Assembly (NCBI GenBank): GCA_938041455.1
Contig: CALITO010000017.1
Coordinates: 1 to 45,237, forward strand
DNA length: 45,237 bases
Direction: 5' to 3'
Origin: an uncultured bacterium
GTDB lineage: Bacteria > Armatimonadota > JACIXR01
Part shown: positions 32,434 to 41,601 of the stretch, one piece after another
How positions within the stretch are numbered: position 1 is the stretch's first letter
Layout: each line of letters opens with the position of its first letter
Position numbers and translations under genes: made by a program
Notes under the pieces: generated by a model
What the model was told of the DNA's origin: nothing
Database searches by the model: none
Seen by the model: the letters and a program-made list of their open reading frames with translations, nothing else

Positions 32434-33675
32434 ATGACATTAGCGGAGAAGATTTTATCTCAAAAGGTTGGTAGAGAAGTGCGTGCTGATGAAATCGTTA
32501 TGGCGAAGGTTGACCTCGTCCTTGCCAACGATATAACTGCGCCCCTTGCCATCAAAGAGTTCCAAAAAATGGGAGGGAAGAGGGTATTTGATGGCAACAA
32601 AATCGTCTTCGTTCCTGATCACTATACCCCTTGCAAGGATGTCCAATCCGCAGAAAATGTCAGGTTAATGCGAGAGTTCGCCAAGGAACAGGGGATAATT
32701 TTTTACGAAATAGGAAGGGGTGGGATAGAACATGCCCTTCTCCCCGATGAAGGTTTAGTCCTGCCGGGAGACCTCGTAGTAGGTGCCGATTCCCATACTT
32801 GCACATACGGTGCTCTTTCCGCCTTTGCCACGGGCGTCGGCTCCACGGACGCCGCCTATGCTATGGCTTTCGGAGAAATCTGGCTCAGGGTCCCTAAAAC
32901 GACGAGGTTTATCTACAAGGGCTATCTGCGTCCCTGGGTAGGAGGTAAGGACCTTATCCTTTTTACCATAGGCAAAATCGGAGTGGATGGCGCTCGCTAT
33001 AAAGCTATGGAGTTCACAGGGGAAGTTATAAGTAGGTTGAATATGGCGGAAAGGTTCACGATGACCAATATGGCGATAGAAGCAGGTGCCAAGACAGGGT
33101 TCATCCCCTTTGACAGCACAACTAACGATTACCTTAAAGGACGAGCTCAAAGGGAATTCACACCCTTTGATTTAGGAGAGGCTGACGAGATAATAGAGAT
33201 AGATTGTTCCCAAATAGAACCACAAGTTGCCTGTCCCTTCTCCCCTGCCAATGTCAAACCCGTCTGGGAACTGGGCAACATCAGAATAAACCAGGTAGTA
33301 ATAGGCTCCTGCACAAACGGAAGGTTAGAAGACTTAAGGGAGGCTGTAAGAGTTCTTAAAGGGAAGAAAGTTCATACAGATGTCCGCTTAATTGTAATCC
33401 CCGCTACCTATAAAATATGGGAGGATGCTCTAAGGGAAGGCTTGATAGAGATTTTCCTCTCAGCGGGTGCTGTGGTATCTCCTCCAACCTGCGGTCCTTG
33501 CTTAGGTGGACATATGGGTGTTTTAGGGAGGGGGGAAAGAGCGGTTGCCACAACAAATCGCAACTTTCCGGGAAGAATGGGACATAGGGAGAGCGAGGTC
33601 TATCTCGCCAATCCCGCGGTTGCGGCTGCCTCTGCCATTATGGGAAGGATAGCCCATCCAAAGGAGGTGCTCTAA
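32434..33675 (+). CDS. leuC: 3-isopropylmalate dehydratase large subunit
   Basis: A 413-residue aconitase-family protein of the shorter archaeal/thermophile LeuC type (about 420 residues, against about 470 in E. coli). The 4Fe-4S cluster cysteines are in VIGSCTNGR near residue 288 and PPTCGPCLGGHMG near 350-362. DSHTCTYGALSAFATGVGSTD near 123-143 is the active-site region, and the C-terminal NRNFPGRMG motif is present. With LeuD it isomerises 2- to 3-isopropylmalate in leucine biosynthesis. Relatives also act as homoaconitase or in citramalate pathways, but leuB beside it favours leucine. leuA is not in the window. Confidence 0.95.
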   Translation: MTLAEKILSQKVGREVRADEIVMAKVDLVLANDITAPLAIKEFQKMGGKRVFDGNKIVFVPDHYTPCKDVQSAENVRLMREFAKEQGIIFYEIGRGGIEHALLPDEGLVLPGDLVVGADSHTCTYGALSAFATGVGSTDAAYAMAFGEIWLRVPKTTRFIYKGYLRPWVGGKDLILFTIGKIGVDGARYKAMEFTGEVISRLNMAERFTMTNMAIEAGAKTGFIPFDSTTNDYLKGRAQREFTPFDLGEADEIIEIDCSQIEPQVACPFSPANVKPVWELGNIRINQVVIGSCTNGRLEDLREAVRVLKGKKVHTDVRLIVIPATYKIWEDALREGLIEIFLSAGAVVSPPTCGPCLGGHMGVLGRGERAVATTNRNFPGRMGHRESEVYLANPAVAAASAIMGRIAHPKEVL

Positions 33676-34173
33676 ATGAGGCTGAGGGGGAAAGCCCTTC
33701 TTCTGGGCGATGATGTTGATACAGACCAAATTATTCCTGCAGTTTACCTCACCTCTACCGACCCTCAGGAGTTAGGCAAGCACTGCCTTGAGGGTTATAG
33801 AGAAGATTTTCCCTCTCGCATAAAGCCAGGCAGTATCCTTATTGCTGGAGATAACTTTGGTTGTGGTTCTTCCAGAGAGCACGCTCCCTGGGCAATTAAG
33901 GGAGCGGGGATACAGTGCGTTATAGCTAAATCTTTTGCCCGCATATTCTATAGGAATGCGATAAACATTGGCTTGCCTATACTGGAATGTCCTGAGGGTC
34001 TTCCTGCAGATGAAGGGGATGAGATAGAGGTGGATTTGGAGGGAGGAGTTATAAGAAACATAACAAAGGGGGAAGAGCGCAGAGCTGAGCCTTTCCCCTC
34101 TTTTCTTCAAGAGATTATCCAAGCGGGCGGTTTGCTGGAATATGCGAGGAGGAGAATAAGTGGCCGGGCTTAA
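33676..34173 (+). CDS. leuD: 3-isopropylmalate dehydratase small subunit
   Basis: A 165-residue swivel-domain partner of LeuC, of the short thermophile type. Recognised by [17 protein letters not shown] near the start, [23 protein letters not shown] near 54-76 (substrate-binding Ser-Ser-Arg loop) and [16 protein letters not shown]. The ATG follows the leuC stop with no gap, and leuB overlaps its last 14 bases, so the three are translated as a coupled unit. Confidence 0.96.
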   Translation: MRLRGKALLLGDDVDTDQIIPAVYLTSTDPQELGKHCLEGYREDFPSRIKPGSILIAGDNFGCGSSREHAPWAIKGAGIQCVIAKSFARIFYRNAINIGLPILECPEGLPADEGDEIEVDLEGGVIRNITKGEERRAEPFPSFLQEIIQAGGLLEYARRRISGRA

Positions 34174-35239
34174 AGTAGCAGTTCTACCGGGGGATGGCAT
34201 CGGGCAGGAGGTCACGGAGGAGGCAGTTAAGGTCCTTGAAGTGGTGGGGAAAAGGTTCGGACATAGGTTTGTTTTCCGGGAAGCCCTTGTTGGAGGCACT
34301 GCATATGATAAGAGGGGCGTTCCTTTGCCGGAAGAAACACTTCAAATTTGCCGGGATTCCCAAGCCATACTCCTTGGAGCCGTGGGGGGCGAAAAGTGGG
34401 ATAACCTACCCCCACATCTTCGCCCTGAAGCGGCGCTATTAGCCCTGAGAAAGAACTTCCAACTCTTCGCTAACCTTCGCCCTGTTATCCTCTTTCCTCC
34501 TCTTATTTCCGCTTCCCCCATCAAAAGGAGCATTCTTAAAGGGATTGATATAATGATAGTGAGGGAGCTAACAGGAGGACTATATTTCGGCCAGCCGAAG
34601 GAAAGAAGGGAACTGGAGGGAGAAAGAGTAGCGGTGGATTCTATGGTTTACTCGGAGAGCGAGATAAAGAGGATAGCTGAGGTCGCCTTTCAAATAGCGA
34701 GAGGGAGGCGGAAACTCCTCCATTCCGTTGATAAGGCGAACATATTGGAGACATCTCGCCTTTGGAGGGAAGTCGTGAACGAGGTGGCGAAGAGCTATCC
34801 CGATGTTAAGTTCTACCATCTCTATGTTGATAATGCGGCAATGCAGTTGATAAGGAATCCCCGCCAATTCGATGTGATTCTCACAGAGAACACTTTCGGC
34901 GACATATTATCAGATGAGGCAGCTATGCTCACGGGCTCCATCGGTATGCTACCCTCTGCGAGCATCAGGGGAGATGGTTTCGGTATGTATGAACCTGTTC
35001 ATGGTTCAGCTCCCGATATAGCAGGTAAGGGGATAGCCAATCCCATAGCGAGCATTCTTTCCTCAGCGATGATGCTCCGCTTTTCCTTTGGGTTAGAAGA
35101 GGAAGCGAAAGCAATAGAGGAAGCAGTGAGGGATGTTCTGGAAATGGGCTATCGCACACCCGATATTATGAGTAAGGGAAAGATCCAGGTTTCAACCAAG
35201 GAGATGGGCGATAGAATAGCCCAAGCTATTTTCAAATGA
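34160..35239 (+). CDS. leuB: 3-isopropylmalate dehydrogenase
   Basis: A 359-residue beta-decarboxylating dehydrogenase. GTG start inside the leuD tail. Substrate and metal residues are seen in [15 protein letters not shown] (family Arg residues), [13 protein letters not shown] near 135-147, [10 protein letters not shown], the Lys/Asp of HSVDKANIL, the YVDNAAMQL segment and [21 protein letters not shown] near 250-270. The NAD-binding [17 protein letters not shown] motif is near 278-294. It oxidises 3-isopropylmalate to 2-oxoisocaproate. Thermophilic enzymes of this family have similar length. Last gene of the leuCDB run, convergent with pilQ across a 127-base gap. Confidence 0.96.
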   Translation: MAGLKVAVLPGDGIGQEVTEEAVKVLEVVGKRFGHRFVFREALVGGTAYDKRGVPLPEETLQICRDSQAILLGAVGGEKWDNLPPHLRPEAALLALRKNFQLFANLRPVILFPPLISASPIKRSILKGIDIMIVRELTGGLYFGQPKERRELEGERVAVDSMVYSESEIKRIAEVAFQIARGRRKLLHSVDKANILETSRLWREVVNEVAKSYPDVKFYHLYVDNAAMQLIRNPRQFDVILTENTFGDILSDEAAMLTGSIGMLPSASIRGDGFGMYEPVHGSAPDIAGKGIANPIASILSSAMMLRFSFGLEEEAKAIEEAVRDVLEMGYRTPDIMSKGKIQVSTKEMGDRIAQAIFK

Positions 35240-35366
35240 TTTAACGATGTTTTTCTTCCTAAAAGGAGAGTAAGTATTCCCACCATAGATGCCTTACTGG
35301 GGGGTGGATACATCGCATCTTACCCCTCCAAAAATTGTTCCCAAATTTTCGGATTTAAGTGTTTTT

Positions 35367-37373
35367 TTACTCTAAAATAGAGGCAGTTATGAAGATGAGT
35401 AGTTCACTATGGGTTTTCGTCTTACTACGCCAGCGGAAGAGGTTGCCAAAGAAGGGGAGGTCGCCGAGGAGGGGAACCTTCCTCATCTGTTCCAGTTCTT
35501 TCTCCTGCAGGAGCCCTCCCAAGACTATGCTTTCTCCACTTTTCAACCTCAAGACCGTTTCAGCCTGGCGGGTAGCAATTAAGGGGAGGTTCTCCGGACC
35601 CCACATCCCCGCTAAGTAGCTCATCTCCGGTCTAACATAAAGAGTTATTGAATTATCTTCTGCTACCTTAGCATTGAGCCTCAGGATGACGCCCACTTGC
35701 TCCTCCGCTATCTCATAAATGGGCATACCCGTGGGTGTTATGCCTGTTCTTCTTGTATACATAATTCTTTCACCCACTAATATGTTAGCTCCCCTTCCAT
35801 CTACAAGGGCTAAACTGGGATTGGCGAGCTGGATTCCCTTGCCCTGTGAGAGTATTGCGTCCAATATAGCGCTAATCTCCAAGGGACTTCTCTCTATGCG
35901 CCCCACCTTTAATCCCGAGCCCCCCACCTCCGTAAATGTTTCGGAGATGGGGAACCCCCACTGCACGCCGATTTTCTTTGCTGCGTCCTCGCTTATATCC
36001 GTTACCCTAGCTTGAATATGTATCTGTCTTGGGGGAATATCCAGTTTCTTCAGAGCGGATTGTGCCCCCTCGACCGCACTGGCTGGTCCTATAAGGACGA
36101 GTTTGTCAGGTTTCTGTTGGAACATCGCGGGCGAGAAACCCATTCCCATACCCATACCCATGCCCATCCCAACACCGAAACCTGCCCCTGGGAAGCCAGC
36201 TCCTCCAGCTCCACCAATTCCTCCTACTCCGCCAATTCCCGGCCATCCGCCAGCCCCCCATCCACCCATTCCATAACCTCCCGCCATCGCAGCGAAGGCG
36301 GTGAAGGACTGACTTGGTGCTTTCGCTGCCTTCACTTCGGGATATAGAGTTTTAAGCATCTCTATAGCATCATCCACATCCAAATAGGAAAGGGTTACTA
36401 TCTTCGTTACCTCTTCCTCCTTTTGAGGGGGAGCTTGGATGTTGTCCAAATCCGTTACCAATTTTCTCAGTGCATCCTCGTCTCCCTTAGGAATTGTCGC
36501 AACTATGGAACCCCCTACCGCTTGAAAGCTTCCCTTGGGAAACGCTTTTTCCAAAACCGATGAAATATCAGAGGGCTTTGCATTCTTAAGGGGCAGAGTA
36601 AGAGTAATGGTTGGGATAGGGTAAAGCTTCTCCATTTCTTGGGGAGTGGCGATTATATAGCCTTCCTTCTCTTTCTTAAAAACGAGATTATTAAGCTTGC
36701 ATATGAGGGCTATCGCATCCTCAACCCTTATTCCCTCCGCCGTCAGGGTAACCTCTCCCTTCACCTCGGATGTGAGGAAGAAATTCAAACCCGTCTGCAT
36801 AGTGAGGGCTTTGAAGACATCCCTTATATCCGTCTTGAGAAAATCAAGTGATATCAATACCTCGGAGTTATCCTCAGGGGAAAGCTTCTTAGGAGGATCA
36901 TAAATAACTCTTACACTTTTTGTGGTGGATATATTCGTAGGTGGCAGGGGTAAAATGGGTGGATGGTCTCCAGGATTTTGATGAGTAGAGTTAGTGGGCG
37001 TTTCTTTCCCCCTTAGCAAAAGTTTAAATCCGTTAACTTCGCTTACTTGATATTCTGCTTTTTCCTCTGTCTCCACAACCAAGCGGACAATTGGGGGGTC
37101 CATCTGAAATTGGGAGAGTCTTATCTCCCTTACAGGGTAAAAGGAGGGCTTTTCTACGAATGTGGCTTCCTCATAAAAGGAAGAGGGGAAATCAAGAACG
37201 ATGCGGAAGGGAGCGCTCAATTCCGTTAATTTATAATTCTTTGGCACCTCTCCCTTGAGAGCAATCGCCAGAATATCTTTGTTTTCCTCCACCACGAGAC
37301 CACTTATGAGATTTTTCCCCAATAACAACTGTAACGAGAAAATCACGAGGAAAAGGGAAAATAATCGCTTCAT
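35367..37373 (-). CDS. pilQ: type IV pilus secretin PilQ
   Basis: A 668-residue outer-membrane secretin. A signal peptide (1-19) precedes an AMIN-like domain (about 25-115), secretin N-terminal domains (DIRDVFKALTMQTGLNFFLT from about 178 and an N1-type PLKNAKPSDISSVLEKAFP unit) and the secretin channel from about 445 to the end (IQLANPSLALVDGRGANILVGERI; VVLRL and ESIVLGGLLQEKE; VPLLGDLPFFGNLFR). An unusual Gly/Met-rich insertion at about 359-417 separates the N-domains. PilQ is the pore through which the pilus passes the outer membrane. The ATG overlaps the pilP-like stop by four bases. Confidence 0.95.
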   Translation of the reverse strand: MKRLFSLFLVIFSLQLLLGKNLISGLVVEENKDILAIALKGEVPKNYKLTELSAPFRIVLDFPSSFYEEATFVEKPSFYPVREIRLSQFQMDPPIVRLVVETEEKAEYQVSEVNGFKLLLRGKETPTNSTHQNPGDHPPILPLPPTNISTTKSVRVIYDPPKKLSPEDNSEVLISLDFLKTDIRDVFKALTMQTGLNFFLTSEVKGEVTLTAEGIRVEDAIALICKLNNLVFKKEKEGYIIATPQEMEKLYPIPTITLTLPLKNAKPSDISSVLEKAFPKGSFQAVGGSIVATIPKGDEDALRKLVTDLDNIQAPPQKEEEVTKIVTLSYLDVDDAIEMLKTLYPEVKAAKAPSQSFTAFAAMAGGYGMGGWGAGGWPGIGGVGGIGGAGGAGFPGAGFGVGMGMGMGMGMGFSPAMFQQKPDKLVLIGPASAVEGAQSALKKLDIPPRQIHIQARVTDISEDAAKKIGVQWGFPISETFTEVGGSGLKVGRIERSPLEISAILDAILSQGKGIQLANPSLALVDGRGANILVGERIMYTRRTGITPTGMPIYEIAEEQVGVILRLNAKVAEDNSITLYVRPEMSYLAGMWGPENLPLIATRQAETVLRLKSGESIVLGGLLQEKELEQMRKVPLLGDLPFFGNLFRWRSKTKTHSELLIFITASILE

Positions 37374-37912
37374 TCAGGTTCTCCTCCCTTCAAAGTTATT
37401 TCTCCTCCCAAGCTCTCAAGCATCACTCTACCCCTCTCCACTCTTTTCAATGTCAAGCCGTCTATATTCTCTCCCTGCTTTATTATAATGTTCTTTTCAC
37501 CTACTTTTATTATGGCTATTCTTTTTGGCCCTATGACCGTGCCCATAAGAACGAGGTTAAGAGTGGGAAGCGGTGCTTGTCCCGGAGGAACCTGGGAAAT
37601 AACCGGAGTGGGAAGGTGGGGAGGAGAAGGTTGCGGAGGGGGAGTTGGTGGGGTTGGTGTTGTCTCTGAAACGAGGGGAAGGAAAGGGTTGCGGGGCGGT
37701 AAGGCGAGGGACAAACCGCTTATAGGTTGAGGAGTTGGTGGACTAACCTCAGAGGGGGGTGGAGTGGTGGGGGTAGGGACTTTTCCCAACTCTTTCTTTT
37801 CTGCCGGTTTAGGAGGGGACACACTCTTTAGCATCAAGAAAGAGCGAACGAGAACCCCTACTAACACAATTGCCAAGACACACAGCAAAATAAGCTTCGT
37901 TCTATTACTCAT
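37370..37912 (-). CDS. pilP: PilP-like type IV pilus protein
   Basis: A 180-residue protein with a single N-terminal membrane segment (about residues 7-28). A long Pro/Thr/Ser-rich linker (about 33-110) follows, then a small beta domain (LNLVLMGTVIGPKRIAIIKVGEKN, ENIDGLTLKRVERGRVMLESL) that fits the PilP/GspC homology-region fold. No lipobox is visible, unlike proteobacterial PilP, so it may be anchored by the helix as in GspC. It should link PilMNO in the inner membrane to the PilQ secretin. Assignment rests strongly on its position between pilO and pilQ with four-base overlaps on both sides. Confidence 0.75.
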   Translation of the reverse strand: MSNRTKLILLCVLAIVLVGVLVRSFLMLKSVSPPKPAEKKELGKVPTPTTPPPSEVSPPTPQPISGLSLALPPRNPFLPLVSETTPTPPTPPPQPSPPHLPTPVISQVPPGQAPLPTLNLVLMGTVIGPKRIAIIKVGEKNIIIKQGENIDGLTLKRVERGRVMLESLGGEITLKGGEPE

Positions 37913-38568
37913 TTTGTCATCCCTCTGCTTAAAACCGATATATTTAAGAGGAGAGAAACTCTCACAGTGGGCGGTCCTTCTTTCTTTTCTTGAGGTGTTA
38001 TATCAAGCTTGGCGAGGGAGAGTGCTTTGGGAAATCTGCGAAAGCCGTCTATGAATTTATGAATACTATAGAAATTCCCCTCAACTTGAAGATTTAGGGT
38101 TATCATTTCGTAAGGAGTCAGGGGTTTCTCTTCCTCGGGTTTTGCTTCCTCTTTATATGCTCCTCTTTTTACCCCTACCTCTTCCTCAGCGGCTGCCCTT
38201 GGTATAGTTTTAGTTGGGGTGGGAACCTGCTGAGGAGATATATTAGTAACTTTGACCCTGCACTGACGAGCCCATCCCTCTATCTCGCGGAGAAAAGTAG
38301 GAATGTAAGCCTGGGAAGGAAGATTCCACTGAGTCAGTTCCAGTTGATACCTGAGGGAATTCAAGGTCCCCTCCAGTTTGGGAATCTCTCTATATAACTC
38401 GGAATATCTCGCTATTTCCTCTTTCTTTTCTTTCACATCTTGCCTAAGTTTCCCTATCATGCCTTGCTGTTTATAAACTATGAAACCCAAAAGCAACAAT
38501 TCTAAAACTAAAATAAGGATTATTATGCTCAAAGTTCTTCTTGTTATCTTAAATACTGGTAATCTCAT
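37909..38568 (-). CDS. pilO: type IV pilus inner-membrane protein PilO
   Basis: A 219-residue bitopic protein. The N-terminal cytoplasmic stub and one membrane helix (about 11-31) lead to a coiled coil (about 35-75), then a ferredoxin-like periplasmic domain with YIPTFLREIEGWARQCRVKVTNISP, and MITLNLQVEGNFYSIHKFIDGFRRFPKALSLAKLDI near 155-190, which is the PilO signature segment. An acidic Lys/Glu-rich insert at about 125-150 separates the two halves. It pairs with PilN in the alignment complex. Confidence 0.92.
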   Translation of the reverse strand: MRLPVFKITRRTLSIIILILVLELLLLGFIVYKQQGMIGKLRQDVKEKKEEIARYSELYREIPKLEGTLNSLRYQLELTQWNLPSQAYIPTFLREIEGWARQCRVKVTNISPQQVPTPTKTIPRAAAEEEVGVKRGAYKEEAKPEEEKPLTPYEMITLNLQVEGNFYSIHKFIDGFRRFPKALSLAKLDITPQEKKEGPPTVRVSLLLNISVLSRGMTK

Positions 38569-39149
38569 TTCCTTTCACCCTCAATAGGGGAGGTTTGGAG
38601 TTCCAATTGGAACTGCACCACTTCCCGTTCACCTATCTTCGCCAGGCTGGCTGATTTAAGGCTAACTGCTCGGTAATGCCCTGTTCCCTGTAATTTTAAG
38701 ATATAATCTCCTACACTCTTATAGTTGAAAGCCTTCCCACTAAGGGATATCTGGAGGTTTTTTGCTTGAGTGGGGGTGAAGGAGAGATTATCAAGCCAAG
38801 CATCTGAGGGCAAGAGCCTCAGGATTTCCAGGGATAAGCCCTGCCAGATAAAGACATTCTGCCGTAAGCCTTGGATATATTGGAGGTGAGGGGTGAGGGA
38901 GTTTATCTCATTTTGAAGTGCCTCAGCACGCTGGAAAAGGGGAGCAAGTTCCTCAGCCCTTAGCCCCAGTTCCTTCAAGTCTCCCTGCAAGGTGAATATC
39001 CTTATGGAACTGTAAAGGAAATAGAGTATGATGATGGCAAGGAGGAATGCAGAGGCCCAAATCATCTGCCTCCCTCTTCTCTCTAATAACCTGGCTCGCC
39101 TTCTTCTCTCTGCGACGAGATTTAGAAGGAGGTATTTCCTCTCCCTCAT
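38565..39149 (-). CDS. pilN: type IV pilus assembly protein PilN
   Basis: A 194-residue bitopic protein: a basic cytoplasmic N-terminus containing the conserved short KYLLLNLV segment that in other systems docks into PilM, a membrane helix at about 29-48, a coiled coil, and a ferredoxin-like periplasmic domain (WLDNLSFTPTQAKNLQISLSGKA, VGDYILKLQGTG). Four-base overlaps with pilM and pilO show translational coupling. Confidence 0.93.
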   Translation of the reverse strand: MRERKYLLLNLVAERRRRARLLERRGRQMIWASAFLLAIIILYFLYSSIRIFTLQGDLKELGLRAEELAPLFQRAEALQNEINSLTPHLQYIQGLRQNVFIWQGLSLEILRLLPSDAWLDNLSFTPTQAKNLQISLSGKAFNYKSVGDYILKLQGTGHYRAVSLKSASLAKIGEREVVQFQLELQTSPIEGERK

Positions 39150-40102
39150 TCAACAACCCCTTCAAGAATCGCCGCTCTCTCTCTCAAAGCCAATCCGTAA
39201 GCAACGACGAAGAGGGGAAAAGAAGAAATCAGGGCATTCAGAGCAGATTCGTTGCTCCTCTCGCTCAGTAGTTCTTTATCAGGGGAAGCAACCTCGCAGG
39301 GGATAGCGAGATTTTGCTCCAGGAATTGCACAAATCCGCTTATATCCTTCCTGCTTCCGGAAACTATCAACCCTTCCACGGCACCTCCTTCTTCTCTATA
39401 CTGTGCTCTGTAAAAATCGAAAAACCGCCTTACTTCTCTTGCTACCCTATCCCTATCCTCTTCTCTTCCTTCCTTAGTCGATGGTAAAGCTCTGGCGAGG
39501 GCAAATTCTCCCCTCTCCAAAATAAGCATAGTGGAATAGGAGCCACCGGTATGGAGAATTCCTATGGTTTCCGATTTTCTTCGGGGGGAGAAATCCACTA
39601 ACGCCCGCTGAATGGCGAATGGTTCCACATCAAGCGCCACAAGTTCCAAACCCAATTTTTCAGCGAGGAGAACCCTTTCCTCGATCATCGCTGTTGGGAC
39701 GACTGTAAATATCAAATCCATTTGGGGTGGTTGTCCTTCCACCATTGATACTACCTGATATTCCAAACTTGTCTCCTCAATGGGGAGGGAGGCGAGTGAT
39801 TTTGCCTCCCAGAATAATGTCTTCCTTATCTGTCCGTCGGACATTACGGGCAACTTCGTCTTTCGAACGAGGACGAGGGGATTGAAGACGGACATAACCA
39901 CTTTCTCCCCCACGAAATGCTCATCTCTTAGCAGGCTATCAAGGGCTATCGCCACCTTGTCCATATCCCTTATCCTTCCCTCACCCATTGCCTCCTCAGG
40001 TGTTGGACAAATGCTTGCCCGTAGGAGATTGACCTTATCTCCTCGGGCATCCAATTCCACTGCTCTTATAAAGCGAGAACCCAAATCTATTCCGGTATAC
40101 AT
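39146..40102 (-). CDS. pilM: type IV pilus assembly protein PilM
   Basis: A 318-residue actin-like cytoplasmic ATPase-fold protein. It begins MYTGIDLGSRFIRAVELD, which is the nucleotide-binding phosphate-1 loop, followed by VVMSVFNPLVLVRKTKLP, and IGILHTGGSYSTMLILERG near 190 as the phosphate-2 region. EGLIVSGSRKDISGFVQFLEQ near 248 is the adenosine region. It recruits PilN and forms the cytoplasmic ring of the alignment complex. It is slightly shorter than typical PilM (about 350). A consensus promoter lies upstream. Confidence 0.94.
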   Translation of the reverse strand: MYTGIDLGSRFIRAVELDARGDKVNLLRASICPTPEEAMGEGRIRDMDKVAIALDSLLRDEHFVGEKVVMSVFNPLVLVRKTKLPVMSDGQIRKTLFWEAKSLASLPIEETSLEYQVVSMVEGQPPQMDLIFTVVPTAMIEERVLLAEKLGLELVALDVEPFAIQRALVDFSPRRKSETIGILHTGGSYSTMLILERGEFALARALPSTKEGREEDRDRVAREVRRFFDFYRAQYREEGGAVEGLIVSGSRKDISGFVQFLEQNLAIPCEVASPDKELLSERSNESALNALISSFPLFVVAYGLALRERAAILEGVVE

Positions 40103-40119
40103 ATTGTTTTACCCCCCTA

Positions 40120-40148
40120 ATTGTAGAAGTTCACTTCTTCTATGTCAA
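40120..40148 (-). promoter_or_regulatory. pilMNOPQ promoter
   Basis: On the minus strand TTGACA (40148-40143, perfect) and TACAAT (40125-40120, one mismatch) are spaced by 17 bases. The spacer includes the palindrome GAAGTGAACTTC. The expected start near 40113 leaves a leader of about a dozen bases with a G-rich ribosome site before the pilM ATG. Confidence 0.75.
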
Positions 40149-40158
40149 TATCAAAAAA

Positions 40159-41601
40159 TCATTTCTCCTGCCAGGCTAAAAATGTTATGGGATAGGCGTA
40201 GCTCTCCCCGGGAAGAGGGATATTTATTTCCCTTATACGAGGGTCATATGTCACTTGCACATTTCCCTTCGTTACGATTTGGTCACTTATCACTGCTCCA
40301 TTTATGGTGACATTTCCAAGGAGGTCAACCTCAGTGGGCAGTTCCACATTGTGGGAGTAAAGTAGCCCATTCACCGTGACATTACCTGCCACCTTTATTG
40401 TGCCGACGGTTATGAAAGCGATGAAATCGTCTCCCGCTTGATACCTGACATTACCCGTCACCTTTATACCTGTAGCGGAAACTATCATTCCCTGTCCCGA
40501 TATGTTCCCCGATATGTTCACCTGACCCTCAACGAAGATAACCCCATTTAGTGTGATGTTGCCGGCGAAGGTCTTGTCGCCGGGGTAGTATTGGCTTGCG
40601 ATACTGCGATAATAGTTCAAATCTATCTCAGGAAGCGGAAGTTGGGGTTGGTTCTCAAAAATCTCCCCTTCTATAAAATTGTTCCCTCCATAAACAACCC
40701 TTCCACCTGCGGAAGCATTTCCTGAGGGAGAATCGGCTATGCCATCTCCATTTGTATCAACATAATAGATGAAAGGTCCCGAGCTTTGGACGCTATCTAC
40801 CTTACCATCTCCCTCGCTATCATAAAGTAAAGGAACACCATTCCCGTCCTTCACGACCGCATCAGGCGTTCCATCCAAGTTCGTATCAATGGCATAAGGG
40901 GTTTCTTGGGCGCCATTACCATCATAGTCTATTAATAAAGGAACCTGAAGCCCGTTTATGGTCACCCACTCTGCATCTGAGGTGATGGGATTGGAAGTTT
41001 TTAGGCTTATCCTAAGTGTAAATAAGTCGGAATTGCCGGTGAAATAGATATTTGCATTCGCTCCCACATCTCCTTTTATCCAGCTATTACCCACTATATC
41101 AAGCCTTCCGTTGCTGAAGATAGCGAAGTCGAAGACCTTCGAGCGGTGATAGCTCCAATAAATTTCAGATAAAGCCCTTACGGTTTTTTGCTCGCCCCGC
41201 GGGGCATAACCCGTGGATACAACCTCCACATAATAAGGACCGGGTGAAGGTTGATGTGGATTGAGGATTCTTGCAGTGAATTGGAAGTAGCCGGTATCAA
41301 AGCGGTCGTTGGGGTCAATTGAAGGGTCTTCCGAGTATTGTCCTGTTGTTCTGAGCGTCTCGGCGGAGTGGTTGTAGTTATTAGCTAAATTCCAGAGGCA
41401 CTTGCTAACTCCCGCATCTGCGAGGTGAAGAGCGACCGTCGTCTGGGATATCCTCGTTGAGGAGTGGAAGGATTGAACCGCATAGTTGAGGAAGAAGACC
41501 GCGATGATGGCAAGCACCGCAATGAAGATGAGGGCTGTTACAAAAGCTACCCCTTCCCTATTTTTCAATTTCTTGCCCAAGCCTTTCCTTCTAACGAACA
41601 T
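40159..41601 (-). CDS. PilX-like prepilin-type protein with calcium-loop repeats and beta-helix-like C-terminus
   Basis: A 480-residue protein. The N-terminus has a prepilin-like leader (NREG|VAFVTALIFIAVLAIIAVFF) but with Thr where most pilins carry Glu at +5, as in some PilX/GspK minor pilins. An ALHLADAGVSKCLWNLAN helix follows, typical of PilX N-terminal proteins. Residues about 222-292 hold four Asp-rich loops (DYDGNGAQE, DTNLDGTPD, DSEGDGKVD, DTNGDGIAD) resembling EF-hand/thrombospondin-3 calcium loops. Residues about 325-480 repeat short ITLNG/VNISGN/IKVTGN/VTVNG units, suggesting a beta-helix like bactofilin or DUF7305. It may be a large tip minor pilin. It overlaps the prepilin gene upstream by 37 bases with GAAGGTGA before the ATG. 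Confidence 0.8.
   Translation of the reverse strand: MFVRRKGLGKKLKNREGVAFVTALIFIAVLAIIAVFFLNYAVQSFHSSTRISQTTVALHLADAGVSKCLWNLANNYNHSAETLRTTGQYSEDPSIDPNDRFDTGYFQFTARILNPHQPSPGPYYVEVVSTGYAPRGEQKTVRALSEIYWSYHRSKVFDFAIFSNGRLDIVGNSWIKGDVGANANIYFTGNSDLFTLRISLKTSNPITSDAEWVTINGLQVPLLIDYDGNGAQETPYAIDTNLDGTPDAVVKDGNGVPLLYDSEGDGKVDSVQSSGPFIYYVDTNGDGIADSPSGNASAGGRVVYGGNNFIEGEIFENQPQLPLPEIDLNYYRSIASQYYPGDKTFAGNITLNGVIFVEGQVNISGNISGQGMIVSATGIKVTGNVRYQAGDDFIAFITVGTIKVAGNVTVNGLLYSHNVELPTEVDLLGNVTINGAVISDQIVTKGNVQVTYDPRIREINIPLPGESYAYPITFLAWQEK

Noticed and set aside
35240-35366. Possible riboswitch or small RNA in the leuB-pilQ convergent gap
   Set aside because: Only weak imperfect stems (for example GATGC...GCATC, AGTAAG...CTTACT, and an A/T-rich hairpin before a T-run) can be drawn. 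A weak leuB terminator is the most that can be said, and it lies downstream of both genes.
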